A stretch of DNA of 64,000 nucleotides from Allacma fusca (taxonomy: Eukaryota; Arthropoda; Collembola; Symphypleona; Sminthuridae): positions 41,837,067 to 41,901,066 of the forward strand of contig OX359245.1 of the NCBI GenBank assembly GCA_947179485.1. Direction: 5' to 3'. Positions 1 through 12,789 of this stretch are shown one piece after another. The first letter of the stretch is position 1. Each line of letters starts with the position of its first letter. Below the pieces are notes generated by a model. The model was not told the origin of the DNA. It saw only the letters and a list, made by a program, of their open reading frames with translations, and made no database searches. The position numbers and the translations under genes were made by a program.

Positions 1-283
1 AGATATGTACTTTGAGATAAATTTGAGAGTAATTTCAATATATATTTCGTATTTCAAATACGGTATTTTCATTTCATATTTTCTCTTTCTGTTGGAAGCA
101 AAGCATTTTATTTTGTGTCTTGCCCAAATGACTCCGGATATTTGTATTTTATTTTGTATCTTAAGTAAGTTACACCTGGTATTTGTATTTTATATTTTAT
201 ATCTGTATTTTAACTTTTCTGAAAGTGCATTAATTTGTATTTTGTATTTCAATAGTAAATTTCATGTATTTTCCACACCTCTG
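1..283. mobile_element. right end of a TATTT-rich hAT-type element (partial)
   Basis: Dense array of GTATTTTGTATTT-like words ending in ATGTATTTTCCACACCTCTG. The reverse complement of this end starts CAGAGGTGTGGAAAATACAT and closely resembles the termini of the complete element at 30243-30939. The left half lies outside the window, so the target duplication cannot be tested; the candidate 8 bp is CTAGTAGT at 284-291. Confidence 0.6.
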
Positions 284-2785
284 CTAGTAGTTGTCTAAAA
301 ACCTTCATTTACACAGATCCATTCACAATTTTAACTGGCTCTCCCAATACTCTTGTTGGGCTATGCCATATTAAAGTGTAACGACTATTAATTCATTTAT
401 TTAAATATCATGCTGCCAGCTACTTTGGGTGGTTTACAGTATTGTCAACATTCGATGATAACATGCAAAAGTGTGAGTACTGGAAACATTTGAAACTAAA
501 TCACGGAATTTAAATTGCAAGCTTAAGAATGTAAGACGAACCTGGTGGTTATAATATAATTAATTGCCATTAATTAAAATATGCGACTGTTTTAATTTAT
601 ATCAGTAATATCCATACTGTATTTTAAGAGCTGAACGGAACGCAATAGGCCGCTTATAAGTATATAGTCTTACCATAATAACAATGAAACCTACAATCAG
701 AAGAACAAATTTAATACCGAATGCTATTTCAGTCATTGAGATTGCTACCTGTAATAATTACCAATCCAGAGGCTAAAGATTGACCCGTATGTTTTTTTCC
801 AGCGCCCAAATGTTTCTTGTGGTTTCGTTCCAAGCATTGGTAAGTGACCCAAGATAGGTAATGGTAGTGGACCTGCCATGCAAATTGTATATAATTATCT
901 TGACCATTACGTATTTATTGAGAACCTTCATGGTTTAAGACATGATGTGTTTTCCAGTAATATAACTGGAATTAAGGAAAAATACGATCGTTTCTATAGG
1001 AACGTGAATTACAAATTATTACCTGGTGGGAGTCTGGAATTCTGCGTGTTCCAATATTTCCAACCCAGGACACACGCCAGAAACACAACCAACAGATACA
1101 GAAACATTGCAGCTAGGTAGAGTTGAGTATGAAAATCCAAATGAACTTGTTGAGTATTAAACGCAAAAGCTGAAATAAAAGATATTTACTTCATTTCTTC
1201 CTTTTATTTCGCGTTTATAAATGGCATCCAAGTATTAAAAAAATAGAATAAACTTCTGGGAATTTACAGTGTCGCAGGTTTGAAACAGGTTTAAAACAGG
1301 TTATTTCTCTTCACATGAATCCAAATTTACACTCAAATTGTTTGGCTATACAAACAAATTTACACGTGACATTTCACACCATCATATTTATTCAGTGAGC
1401 ATCCTATATTGTGCCTTCCAACTAGATAGAACATTCCCTTAATACTAGCACCATTAAATTTTCTCAAGATCATGTAATTACAGTACAAAGATTAGAAATT
1501 ACAAGGTTGAAGAAAGAATTAAACAGAACCTATGCGACCAGAAATAGTAGCCGTAGTGTCAAAACAGGTTATTTGACTCGAAATGGTCCTAAATATATCA
1601 CTCCAATTGTTTGTAGATACAAAAGAAATTATACAGAAAATCCAGATTTTTCACCATTTTCAACCATGATTTGCACCATGCACGTCCAAAAGTATAGCTA
1701 AATTATGCAACTTACGTGAGAGCGTAATTTACGTCAGAAGTAATTCCCTACAGGTTTTAATTAAGTTACATAATGTTTGGCAGGAAATGCTTAAATTTCT
1801 AAAACTTGAGTCTTAACCTGAGAGTTATTTCATACAGTTGTGAGACGTTTGTAAGTCATAGTAAATACCTGTAAGTCTATACATGGAAGATTATTTATTC
1901 ATTGGTACGACACCCTGGCATCTCCATATATTGGTAGGTATTTTCTCATCCTTGTTTCAGTACATATACATATAACGCGTCATAAGGCTGCAACACACTC
2001 AGATTGTAGCAGAATTCACCTCCCTAGTTGACACTGTTAGCCTTAGATGAATACAGTTCGTAGAAGTATAATAAAATTTATGTTACAAATATTTTATTAT
2101 CTGTCATAACACAGGCGAATAACAATAATCAAAATGAATGTTAATGTGAACTTGGGTTGTTATAGAATTATTTCTTTGGCTTGGAAGTAATTAAACTAAC
2201 CTTGGAATAATTCAACCGCTTCTAATTTGAGCAAAAAATTCCACAAAATATGAATGAAAAAATGAATAAGCCATTCCGCTCTAATAACTGTAATGTTCAT
2301 TATAATCACGAGTATTGTCTCAACGAGTGTAGTTACTGTACAATTTTGTGATTTTTTGATTTGTATAAAAATGTTCCCACTTGAACAAAATAAATTACAG
2401 AAAAATAGGTCAAATATTTGAAGGGCTTCTTGTAAGGTTATGAAGGATGAAATTTTACAACACTTTAGCCTTGGAAGGTTTAAAGGAAGGATATTTCATT
2501 TGGACATCTCTGTTTCATTATGCATTGCATCTAGATCATTTTATTTAATACATTTTGTTCAATTTAGCAAAAATAAAATCATGTTGCATGCATTTTCCAA
2601 CTAATCAAAAATGCAAAGATCATTTTGCCTATTCACTGCATACTGTATATCAGTTAACTTGTAATGTACTTTTAGCGGTACAATTATATTCAAATGTTTC
2701 ACTTTCAGCTTTATCAGCTGCAAGTAACTTATGAACTATTTGCAAGTTCAACTTCGGTTATTTGCATAATCTAATTGACACATTT
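284..2785. other. intergenic, no confident gene
   Basis: AT-rich sequence without a convincing gene. The only coding-like stretch is at about 878-1165 (listed separately). A short perfect exon-like block at about 814-851 has a pyrimidine tract plus AG before it and GTAAGT after it, but has no partner exon that I can identify. Confidence 0.5.
878..1165 (+). pseudogene. possible 3' exon or gene fragment, unrecognised
   Basis: Two overlapping open frames. The first, starting ATG at 878, reads like protein (YLDHYVFIENLHGL..., then KEKYDRFYRNVNYK) up to about 1025. The second, open from about 1008, ends in ...GRVEYENPNELVEY and stops at about 1160. An AAATAAAA signal follows within 15 bp. The pattern fits either a terminal exon or a coding fragment with a frame change near 1025. 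I do not recognise the family, no splice acceptor is compelling, and chance remains possible. Confidence 0.25.
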
Positions 2786-3160
2786 CAGGGTTCCGATTTT
2801 TGTAGATCTCCCTTGAAGATCAATTCTGAATTTCCCTGCTAAGTCAAATGTCCCTGCTAGGAGGTCCTCAATGATTTCAAAAATCCATGCTGAAAAAATA
2901 GGTCAACGGTTCAAAATCCCTGTTGGCAAAAATAATTTCAATACACGACGTCAAATAAGGTCAACCAAACTAAAAATATCTTTTTACCTAACAAATTTCC
3001 CTGAAACACGCCAACAAATTTGAAAATACCTGCCAAAAAAAGATCATAATCAAAATCCCTGTTTGTAAAAAAGAATCCCTTCCTCTTGTGATTTTCCCTG
3101 CCAGAAATATTTTTTCCCAGGGAAGAATCTTCCCGTCTTCCCATAAAAATCCGACCCCCG
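2786..3160. mobile_element. hAT-type MITE with TCCCTG-motif array
   Basis: Termini CAGGGTTCCGATTTTT and its imperfect inverse (reverse complement of the right end is CGGGGGTCGGATTTTT). Flanked by near-identical 8-bp duplications ACACATTT (2778-2785) and ACACTTTT (3161-3168). The interior is a degenerate run of AATTTCCCTGCYA and AAAATCCCTGTT words. A similar fragment occurs at about 12230-12300. No coding capacity. Confidence 0.6.
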
Positions 3161-3289
3161 ACACTTTTTAGCAAGTACCAGTTATGTCATTGCTGGTACT
3201 TGCATAATCAATTACAATTATTGTAATTTCAAGTTCGGTTATTCCTGATCTTTGCACCAACAGAAACACTAGTCCTAGGCTTTGGGTAA

Positions 3290-3445
3290 GAGTATAAATA
3301 ATTTTATTAATCCACCCCTGATGTAGACCATTTTGCTTTCAGGTTGGCTTCCACGCAGTTCATTTGTCTTGGAGGTGAGAAATCCTTTAGACCATTTTTA
3401 CTTTTTATCCAAAACACCTCTGGACCATGTTGCCTCTTCACCGAT
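3290..3445. repeat. fragments of a small MITE and of the foldback element
   Basis: 3290-3320 ends TTATTAATCCACCCCTG, the terminus of the short MITE seen whole at 15781-15955. 3322-3445 carries diverged copies of GACCATTTTGC and a GTTGCCTCTTCACCGATG end that match the foldback element at 6708-7075. Both are truncated and old. Confidence 0.5.
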
Positions 3446-3550
3446 GAATTCTGCTGAGTGGTTGGTTTTAATAATAATGAACGACTACATTTCTATATAA
3501 CATTATTTTCAAATCATCTAACTCCTCTTGAATCATATTTGAGTGCAAAC

Positions 3551-5039
3551 CAGGGACGGGAATTCGAATTCGAATCGGAATTAGAATCGGAATTATATTC
3601 AAAAAATTCGGGTATCCGAATCGATATTGGAATCGGAAAAAAAATCACAAAGGTATTTGTATCCAAAATTGGATTCGAATAAAAACAAGGGTATTCGAAT
3701 CGGTAATCGAATATTTTTTTATGAATTCCGATTCCAATAATGTGTCGATTTCATTATGTTTTATACTGCGACGTGAGAGAAAATGTTCATAGGAAACATT
3801 TTTTGAAAGCCGCAAACATGCAGTATGAAATTATTATAAAATCCAAAGGTCAAGTAACGAACGTTTGGCAAACGAAAAGTGTATCCTTGTTAATGGGCAG
3901 TGAGATGAAGTCCGTTTTGCAAACATTCCTGCAAACAGGGTGAGATAGCCTCCTGGTGTCTGTCTTACAGGACTATTAAGTGAATCAAGTTTCTCATTAC
4001 TTAAATTTTGCTCTCATCATGTAGAATGAAGTAGTTAGGCAGGTTAGCAGATTGTTCCAAATTTTTTTTAGAAATGTTATGGGATCACTCTAGAACTTCC
4101 TTCGGGTTTCCGAAATCCCGAAGTTCCGTGTTCGGAAACGGAACGGAACAATTTCGGAACATTCTTTTTGCTCCGTCATTGATTCGGGACAAAACCGAAA
4201 CATGAGCCTTTGTACCGGCGATATTGGGACCGGGACAGTTCACAGCATCGGTACGAAAACTGTCACATATAATTTATGTCATCGGAAAGCGGAATTGTTC
4301 TGTTCCGTTCCGATCCCGGTACAGTTTATGAAGTGCCCTTACTATTTTGGAATGCAGAAAGGAATTATTTATAATCAAATATTAAACTTGAACATAATTA
4401 TTGTTGTAGAAATATTACAGGTAATGTAATTGCATTTCATGTACATGTAATAAACAATCCCGGGATGCTTCGGAACGGAACGGGTTCGGAACAGAAAAAC
4501 CAGCAAAATCCGGAACGGAACACAAACGTGACGGAAACAAAAATTTACTTCTTTGTTCCGAACGATTCCATTTAAAATATTCCGATGACCCGACAGTCGG
4601 AACGGAACCGGGAAATTTTTATTTGCAGGTTTCGGAACGGTACCGAATTTTCTACGGAACAAAAATGTTGAACACATTGGAAGCTCTAGATCACTCCTTG
4701 CTTTTCCGGTTACTCAAATTTCAGTTGACCGTGTGTTTTCTGTGTTTAAATTTATATTAAATGATTTACGTGGTAATTTAGCTTAGAAATGCTTAATGCG
4801 CTATGTGTCGCTAATGTTTTTCCGATTAAATTGTTCTTTTGAATAAATTCCCATTTTTTGTTAGAATATCCGAAAAGTATTTGAATCGGAATCCAAATTC
4901 CAGAAGTATTCAAATTTATTAGAATCCGTATTGGAATTCAAATTTTTAAGTATTAAAAATAGTAAATAAAATAGAAATCGAAATTAGAAAGTATTCGAAT
5001 CAGAGTTTAAATCCGTATGTTTCCGATATCCCGTCCCTG
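3551..5039 (+). mobile_element. decayed hAT transposon with transposase C-terminal remnant
   Basis: Ends CAGGGACGGGAATTCG and its inverse (GATATCCCGTCCCTG). A perfect 8-bp target duplication GTGCAAAC lies at 3543-3550 and 5040-5047. Subterminal arrays repeat TCGAATTCGAATCGG-like words at both ends. About 4716-4830 translates as VDRVFSVFKFILNDLRGNL, then in a shifted frame LEMLNALCVAN. This matches the hAT C-terminal dimerisation region (SVERxFS...LR..L). The frame change and the loss of the rest of the transposase make it non-autonomous. It lies just outside the left arm of the AKR inverted repeat and hosts the nested element 4091-4688. Confidence 0.8.
4091..4688. mobile_element. nested hAT-like MITE with CGGAAC array
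   Basis: Inserted in the 3551-5039 element, with an exact 8-bp target duplication GATCACTC at 4083-4090 and 4689-4696. Termini are TAGAACTTCC and the inverse of TAGAGCTTCC. Both arms are rich in CGGAACGGAAC words. The ends resemble the CTAGAGC-type ends of the element at 45008-45744 rather than the CAG-type ends common elsewhere in the window. No coding capacity. Confidence 0.75.
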
Positions 5040-5422
5040 GTGCAAACCAAGGCTCAAGTCCATTAAGAGTTTATAGTAGGTGCCTGTAAAAATGTTCAAC
5101 ATCAGACGTTATTTCACTAAGAATTCCATCGCATCTTCAAAGAATCTGATAATTTCGAGCCGTGTTATGCGATCTATAGTCTCGAAAAAATGCCGCAGTG
5201 ACAATAATTAATTACAGATTTTTCCAGAAATTGACCTTGAATGATGCTGGACTCTGCCTCTGTCAAATCATACAGTATTTTGCAAGTCATCATAATGCTA
5301 CTAAATATTCCACTTCACACACAGTCAAACTCAATTGCCTTAATTATCAGCGCAACCTTCACAAACTGTCTTTCACGCACTTAGCCATTGTCAATAATGC
5401 TAGGGTTATAGATAGCCATAGA

Positions 5423-5460
5423 CCAATGGAAAAAAACACATTTATTTGGAGATATATAAG
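5423..5460 (+). promoter_or_regulatory. AKR copy 1 core promoter (CCAAT and TATA-like)
   Basis: CCAAT at 5423-5427 and TATATAAG at 5453-5460, about 100 bp before the start codon. The same layout occurs before the inverted copy (GATATAAG at 15278-15285), where the first base of the CCAAT box is changed to give GCAAT. Conservation of the TATA-like word in both arms supports a promoter role; the start site itself is inferred. Confidence 0.5.
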
Positions 5461-5559
5461 GAAGAGGAATGAGACCCTGACGGACCCATTCATTCCCAAG
5501 TGTTTGATTGTAACATTTTCGAAGCACTACAGTAATTTTATTCTCAAGGTTCATAAAAA

Positions 5560-8060
5560 ATGACATCCGTCAAATATTTTAACGGGTACTCCATGCCCTT
5601 GGTTGGTCTTGGCAGCTGGCAGGTATTACTAATAGATATACACCGGAATTCTGGAATTCGTAAAAGTCCCAATGAGTAAAAATTTAGTTTAAAAATTCCA
5701 GTCCAGCGACCCTACGGAATTGGAGAAGGCACTTGATGTTGCTCTAGAGACTGGCTACCGTCACATCGACACGGCTTACATGTATGAGAACGAGGCCGTC
5801 ATCGGGAATGTTCTGAAACGATGGTTAGATTCTGGAAAAATTAAAAGAGAGGATCTTTTTATTGTTACGAAGGTAGGATTTTTTATGGATAGATAATCAG
5901 TGTAAAAATTTTAAAAAACAAGGGGAATTTTACTGTAATCCAAAACATTTTAAAAAATAGTTGCCCCCCATTGGCATGCGCCCAGAACATGTGCCGCATT
6001 TTATTCAACTCTCCCTGAAAAACTTGCAACTCGACTACCTGGACTTGTATCTCGTACACTGTCCAGTTGGCTTCCAGTACGTTGACGCTAAACAGCTTTT
6101 CCCAATGGAGGGTGATACACTTTTAGTTGATACGAAGACAGACTTGGAGGCTATTTGGGGAGCCATGGAGGCCCAGGTTGAAAAAGGCCTTGCTCGTTCC
6201 ATCGGTATTTCCAACTTCTGTCGGTCACAGATCGAGAGAATCATGAAAGTATCCAAAATACAACCAGCAAATCATCAAGTAAAAAGCTCATTCAAAATTA
6301 TGAGGTTCATCTATATGCTTAGACGTTATCAATAACCGAATATTGTTATTTTGCTAGTGGACACGAGACGCCATGTATGAACTTTTTTTATTACCATTCT
6401 TTGAATAGATCGAACTTCACGCTTACTTCCAACGTCCCGCATTAATGGAAACATGTCGGAAGCATAACATTACTGTTGTTGCTTACGCTCCAATTGGCTC
6501 ACCCGGAAGGAAACAGTACTATGAACATCGTGGATTGTAAGAAAATTTATAATAATGAATAAGTTACCTATGCAAAAAACCATGAGTGACTAGCACTACA
6601 GTGCAAAGTTACCCAGGGGTGAAGTGAGATTTGGGCGACCCCTACCGGTCTGTAATGTGACACAGCCATGAAGGTTGTGTGTGGAAAATCTAGTACCTTG
6701 GATTGTGTATATCGTCGCTGAAGAGGCAAAATGGACTAAGTGCAATTTCGATTAAAATCAAAATGGTCTACATGCAGTTTTACTAAATGCAAAATGGAAT
6801 AGATGCATCAAGTTTTAAAAGCAAAATGAACTACATGCAGTTTTCACTAAAAGCAAAATGGACTACATACAATTTCGTTTTAAAGCAGAATTGCCTTATG
6901 AAAGTATACACGCATGTAGACCATTTTGCTTTTAGTGAAAACTGCATGTAGTTCATTTTGCTCTCAGGAAAGCTTGCAACTATTCCGTTTTGCCTTTAAG
7001 GAAAAAGGCATGTAGACCATTTTGCTTCTAGTCGAAATTGCACTTAGTCCATTTTGCCTCTTCAGCGACGATATACTTATTCGGGACCTACCTTAATTTT
7101 CTGGGGTTAAATAGATAACCCGATCTTCTCCAAAACAAACAGGGTTCTGAGACATTTGGTAATATGTCGTTGGTTTGGTAGTTATCAAGCAGCCACTGAG
7201 ATAACCAGGCATCAAAACGATATCAAAAGGAAACTTCATCTCATTAGAATTACGCTGGTGCCCAGAACTTTATGATGTTGGGTCACTTTGATCATTGATC
7301 TTTGTGTACCACTTTAACATTTTCAGAGCCTTCGAGCCCATTTCAATTTTGGAAGATCAAGAAGTCCTGGACATAGCTAAGAACCATTCAAAAACCCCGG
7401 CACAGATTTTAATGAAGTTTTTGGTCCAACAAGACATTGCTGTCATCCCCAAAAGCACTAATCCTGAGCGACTCCGGCAGAATTTTGATGTATGAATTGA
7501 TGTAACTTTATTACCCCTTAGGGGAATCTCTTAATTGATTTCAAGGAATGTTACACAGTTTTGTAAACATTTAATTTATTTTTTGTTTAAAACTTCTACA
7601 GTTATTCAACTTTGAACTAACATCAACGGAAATGGAACGGCTCAAAGCATTGGACAAGGGAGAGGCTGGGCGAACATTTAATGCAGAGTTGTTGGGTCCA
7701 GCGTATGTTAAATTCCCGTCTTGTCAATTCAGTGTACTTTTTTATGAAAGAAAACCCCTTAAAAGATCTATTTTCCTAAAGGATCCCAAATATTTTTTAA
7801 TATTTCTATTTAACATAAATTCTAATTTTTTTCTTGTAAGAGCAAGCTGTTGAACGCATATTTTTTTGGTTTATAATAAGGGTGATTTTACAATGACAGG
7901 ACAGTCTGTTGTTTTTGTTAGACCATTTTGACAATATATAAGATTGAAAATACTATCATCCCCATGGGACACCTGGATTACAAATATTGGTTTCATCTTT
8001 TGATTTTTCTTTTGTAGGATCCTAAATAACCCTGAAGGCAAAAATTTCTTTGTGGACTAA
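5560..8060 (+). CDS. aldo-keto reductase, copy 1 (7 exons, 328 aa)
   Basis: NADPH-dependent aldo/keto reductase, expected to be cytosolic and to reduce aldehydes and ketones. Exons: 5560-5622, 5702-5872, 5961-6278, 6409-6536, 7327-7489, 7602-7702, 8018-8060; all introns are GT-AG and frame is kept throughout. The catalytic tetrad is visible: D44 and Y49 in HIDTAYMYENE, K78 ending FIVTK, H111 in LYLVHCP. The family signatures LARSIGISNF (155-164) and IPKSTNPERLRQNF (267-280, cofactor loop) are present. The length of 328 is normal. The start is the first ATG, giving the usual short N-terminal strand before PLVGLGSWQ. Intron 4 is long (790 bp) because it holds a foldback element. The protein differs from the inverted copy at few sites (for example Y40/F, N57/K, C112/L, A121/D, M127/R). 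The exact substrate is not predictable. No defect seen. Confidence 0.93.
6708..7075. mobile_element. foldback (long inverted repeat) element in AKR intron 4
   Basis: Nearly the whole element is an inverted repeat. It starts TATATCGTCGCTGAAGAGGC and ends with the inverse, with arms of about 170 bp made of repeated GGACTAAGTGCA and AAAATGGACTACATGCA words. The flanking TA on each side may be a 2-bp target duplication (Tc1/mariner-like), but TATA is also part of the palindrome. It is absent from the corresponding intron of the inverted AKR copy. Confidence 0.7.
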
Positions 8061-8234
8061 TTTCGAGGAGCTTGGAAACAAACGAAATCTATAACGAGGA
8101 CACATATGTTGATGTATATGACCTGAGTATACTCGGACGCAAACATCTACAGTTTTTTATTTTCAAAAATTCCTTTAATTTTATTCAAATTATTACAAAA
8201 GAAAATGCTATGTTTATTTTGTTGCGCGTCTGCT

Positions 8235-8240
8235 AATAAA
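8235..8240 (+). promoter_or_regulatory. possible polyadenylation signal of AKR copy 1
   Basis: AATAAA 175 bp after the stop, in GTCTGCTAATAAACC. The inverted copy reads GTCTGCTAACC at the aligned place, so the hexamer is absent there because of a four-base difference. The two copies may therefore use different 3' ends. Confidence 0.4.
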
Positions 8241-8390
8241 CCTTGTTAGCCGACGATCTGCCAAACATCTCCAAACTAATGCTATGGATTAACTGATGTT
8301 ATTTGCGATGACAGTAAATAAAATTATGAGTTCTATAACATGTGACAGCAGATTAATTCACGAAATTAATCCTGGACTATCACTTTTTGT

Positions 8391-9427
8391 GAAAATCGAT
8401 GCTTTTATTAATTTTTAATTTAATTTCTGTAATTTTAATTAGTGTCTATACCCATGTGTTCTTACGGGATTCAAGTCCTCGTAGCTCGCTACATATTTGC
8501 GATAGTGACAAGTTTTAGGGATTCATTTATGTATATTTCCAGAATATAAATACCTTGGAAAATAGAATGTCATCACCCACTCTCTTTTAGACCCTTGTAG
8601 TGTTGAGATCTCCTTTTACCTCGTGGTGTAACTTGTAACAGTCACACCGATTCCCTTTATTTTTGCTGTAATATTTTTAATATGTATTACATTATAGTAT
8701 GTACATATGTACTGACTGTAGTATTACCTTGAAATAACCTTAAATTAATCGTTTTTGTTATATGCATTGCGTCTCTCCCAGAACATTTTCATACATGCAT
8801 CATACGTATGTACATACATTTATCTTCGTGCAGATATGTATGTATATTCCATGTCTAAGAACTTACCCTATAACAATTATCTCTATTTTTATAGAGCTGG
8901 TATTGTTGAATTTTCTATACGTTAACTCTAACACTCGCTGTAAGTTCAGGGGAATTTGTATTTTGCACAACTATGTAATGTGTTTCAACTCATCCCAAAT
9001 AAGTCGTTGGCGTTAAATTACTTTTAACCATTCCTCCAAGTACGACGGCAAACTTGAGGCAATTGCTTATTTCGACTTTTTTGGCGTGAATTATTTTCCT
9101 CAATATTTTGTAATTGGGTATTTTAGAATTTCGTATTTCATTCTACCTTTTGACATCGCGGAACAAGTATTTACGTCAATTGGATCCAGTTGATAGACAG
9201 TTGGGTCTTCCAGTTTTTAGTGTGGAATTGTGGTACAAACACAATACATTGGAACGCCGTGGAACTTGACTGACTGTTAGAATTAGAATTTGCATCTCGA
9301 TAGAAATCTACGTTGAGAATTGTGGGCACGACCGGAAAAACTCGGATTGAAAAAAACAACGAGCTTTGGTTAGTATGCTTTATGTTGCTAATTAAGTGAA
9401 GATATTAAATACGTTGCGTGTAGTAAT
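8391..9427. other. AKR spacer, left part, no gene seen
   Basis: AT-rich, with no supported exon. 8970-9080 is similar to 45750-45860 (shared AGTCGYTGGCGTTRAATTAC and downstream words). 9310-9350 resembles 36830-36875 (TACGTTGAGAATTGTG...ACCGGAAAAA). Both are short dispersed repeats of unknown class. Confidence 0.5.
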
Positions 9428-10396
9428 TAGGGTATGTCGATTGAAAATGCCCTGCAGTATTTTCCCGCCCAGCTGAAAATGCCAAAAATGCCGGCCCACA
9501 TGCCCAATTTCAGCAGCAATCGCAGCTTTTGAAAATGCCCTAATTTTGAGCATTTTGGGCAGGGCAAGTTGGGCATTTTGGGTATTTTCACGGAACAAAA
9601 ATTCAATCACTAGTTTAGATTCAAAATACCCAAATGTATTGGAGCGCAGCGAAGGAAAACTATGTGAGAGATGAGCGTTTGACTCATCTCTCCGTAGCTT
9701 GTTCTCATTCAAGAGTTAGCTTTATTATCTCGGACCTAATTCTTCATCTACAAGTTCACTCTGTTTATATATCATTCCAATAATGCAGAGTAAGCATAAT
9801 CTTACTTACTTGGTTACACAATATCAGATGTCTCATATCAAATACTATTCGATTATCATGCACATTTTACAGGATGATTTCATCTGAGTGTTACAATAGA
9901 ATTATGTCGTAACAGGTTATTCGCTGGTTCTTTAATTATTTTAATTTCCGAAACATTGACAATTCAATTTAATTTCAATGACATCGGATGTTATAATTTA
10001 TCTCTTCTTTGAAAATCAATTTCAATCATAGCATGATTGATATACAGAATAAAAATATATTTGGCCCTAATTACTGGAAAAATGGCTCGAGTAAAAACCA
10101 ATGTAATTCCTGGACACCGGTCTCCAAATATTGTTTGTTTAGTATATCTGTGTAGACAAAAAATTACTTTATGGGTTCTAATTTGAACAGAAAGCATGTT
10201 TCTGATCGCTCGTCATCAATATAAATACGTGTGTAGGGGTATGTACATATTTTATTCCACTATTCTGCCCAAAATGCCCAATTGTCCTCGAATGAAAATG
10301 CCCATAATGCCCTTACCCAATATGCCCTATTGTGCCGCCCTCGCCCTGAAATGAAACTGCCCAAAATGCCGGGCATTTTCAAATCGACATACCCTA
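9428..10396. mobile_element. hAT-like MITE with GGGCATTTT array (copy 1)
   Basis: Termini TAGGGTATGTCGATTGAAAA and inverse, with an exact 8-bp target duplication GTAGTAAT at 9420-9427 and 10397-10404. Both arms are filled with GGGCATTTT and AAAATGCCC words. About 9720-9916 is an unrelated LTR-like fragment in reverse orientation. A second member lies at 23693-24698. Confidence 0.8.
9720..9916 (-). repeat. LTR-like repeat fragment
   Basis: Reads TGTTACGACATAAT... on the minus strand. It shares the AGATTATGCTTACTCTGCAT block and a following TATATA-type word with 39163-39400 (+) and 58325-58610 (+). TG start, TATA word and dispersed copies suggest a solo LTR of an old LTR element. Class and ends are uncertain. 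Confidence 0.35.
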
Positions 10397-12789
10397 GTAG
10401 TAATGTCCATTTAATATCAGTAACAATTGAAGTACGAATCAGATTTAACATTGCACAATATCAAAGACATTGAAATTATGTAATTATAACTGTTTTACAA
10501 TTAATTATAAAAACAAGTCCAGAGCTGTACAAAATAAAGGCTCAGCAAATACAAGATACAAATTATGCATGTAAAACAAAATACTTCCTCGTAATAATAA
10601 ACGATAAACACGGTAACTTACAAAATACAAAATGTATTTTAAATGTAATTATTTATAGGATGAGCTCAAATGTAAGAAAATTTTGCAGACAAAAAATAGG
10701 GTGTACAAACTTTCGAGGAAAACGGATCTAAAAAATAGTCAATGCTAGCCCACAATGAGAAGGTTATGAGGGTAAACACAAAACTGTATGAGAATTTCAA
10801 AAAAAATTCCATGGTGACCATTAAACGTTGGAACTGTTTAAAGACCGGAGAAAAATTGTTTTGATTTAATTGTGGAATACTGTATAACCATGTGCCACAT
10901 GTGGGAAGGACAAGGAGAACTCGTGACATGTCAAATTGGTGTCCGAATGAAATTTTGTATGTACCCTGTTAGAAATCAGACTCAATGTCCAAGCCCCCAC
11001 TAAAGTTCCTGCCAGTTCGACCAGGTTCGACCGGTAGAGGTCGCCAAATTTTAATACGAACTAATATTTCTTTATAGTTTCAAAAACATAATAATACTTA
11101 TACTACTATACTAATAATACTGCTCCATATATCACGGAGAAAGAAACGTCAAATTTTCTTAAATGTTTATAGAACTACCAGAACTAAATAGCATAGTTGT
11201 GTAAAAGTACGGCACATAAATTAATAATATTAGGACTAATTTGACCGACAATTAATTAACAATTGGGGAAGTAGTCGGAGGTAACAATTTGAACGGCGTC
11301 AAAATGAATACATTTGTACTTGTACCCTTATATGGAGAATATTTGTATTAGGCGTTTGTGCAGAACAATAATAATCACATACTGTAAAACAAATTGTGAT
11401 ATTATGAGTAAGGCTAATGTGTATCATTGTTTTTGCATGTATGAGAAAGGTGCTGCTATAATGAGGACTCTTATAAAAAGAATTCCAGCAGTAATAAAAT
11501 CTGGCTTCGGAACAATCCGGACTCGTGGTTTTATGGATTAGAGGGTGGGGGTACTGGAACAAATTTGATTCACCCTTTATTATTGTATCATTAATATTGC
11601 AATTCATACGAAATACTTTCTGCTACTTCCCTTCCAAACATCCCGTGGTTACTAATTAATATTTTCCTTTCATTCGTGGTCATTACAACGGACAATGATG
11701 GTGTGGAAATGCTACCAATTTAGTATTTTCCCTTAATTAAGCAACATAAGGCATACTAACCAGAGCTCCATGCAAGTTCAAAAACTACTTGACGAAACTA
11801 ATACGTCAATTTTTTTTATACTAGATTTTTCCGGTCTTGTCCACAATTCTCAAAGTACATATATCCCTATCAAGTAGCTCTCTGGAGAGTTCGTAAATTT
11901 CCTACAAGAAAGTCCCGAAACATTTTCTGCATAAAATTGTATACGAAAACATAAAAGTGAAAAAAAATCTTCATTAAAAAAACCGACTTTCCTTGACATA
12001 ATTTAGTAGTCACTCGCTTGTAGTGGAGCGAGAGGGTGGGAGGTGGCAAATGAGTATGTTCACGTTGTATAAGTATAAGCACAGAATCCAACTGGGTATT
12101 TCAAATCAGATAAATTGAAAGTGCGGTTAAAAATAACGAAACAAAAATGTGGTTGTGACAAGGTTACAGCTCCTGTAGTACAGTAGTACTTGAGACTGAA
12201 CCTTCAAAAGCTTCTAAATCTGATGTCCCTAAACTCCCTGCTGAGAAAAGTATTTTTTACTAAACGTGAGAATATTTTAAATTCCCTGTTATAAAAGGAC
12301 TACATAACGACATTTAAAGAAAAATGTATCTTCATAATTACAAGAATCGTTATTTTAAAATTTAACTGTTATTCTTTGTCGAATTTTTAAGAAATTACAA
12401 AATTACTGGAGACAAATTTTACGACTCAATCTTCTGCAACTTTATAGTGCACAAAATTTGGCTGAAAAGTATAATGTTTCGTATAGGGTACCCCAGGACA
12501 AGTCTGTAAAATACGATTATGTGCATAAAATGTTTGAGCCAAAAACAATAATTTGTAATCCTTAAAGATAAAATACACATCACACACACATTATGTGTCA
12601 CTTGCATTTTGTTTATCACTTTTTTTAAATAATGAAATTTCAAAAATTCTCAACACAGTGCACAGTTTTCATGTCGTTCGAGTTTCATGGTTTCCCTTAA
12701 TTCATAATACGTAAAGTACCGCATTATTCATAAACTATTCCGTATAACTCAATGCAGTAAGTGTTATATACAAATCTCCGAAAAGGACA
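10397..12789. other. AKR spacer, right part, no gene seen
   Basis: No supported gene. 10514-10640 begins CAGAGCTGTACAAAATA, like the left end of the TATTT element family, but no matching right end is visible. 11350-11480 is the inverse of 37985-38110 (shared CTCATACATGCAAAAA and flanks). 12230-12300 holds TCCCTG-motif words like those of the element at 2786-3160. Confidence 0.45.

Larger units (their letters stand above)
5041..8390 (+). repeat. left arm of the AKR inverted duplication
   Basis: Homologous in inverted orientation to about 12790-15775. The arm includes about 500 bp upstream of the AKR start, all seven exons, introns and about 330 bp downstream, ending near the shared GGACTATCA/TGATAGTCC sequence. 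Exons are nearly identical and introns more diverged. The foldback at 6708-7075 is present only in this arm, so it came later. Confidence 0.85.

Noticed and set aside
5198-5563. 121-codon open frame upstream of and overlapping AKR exon 1
   Set aside because: The inverted copy has stops in the same frame, and the region contains the conserved promoter words; not a gene.
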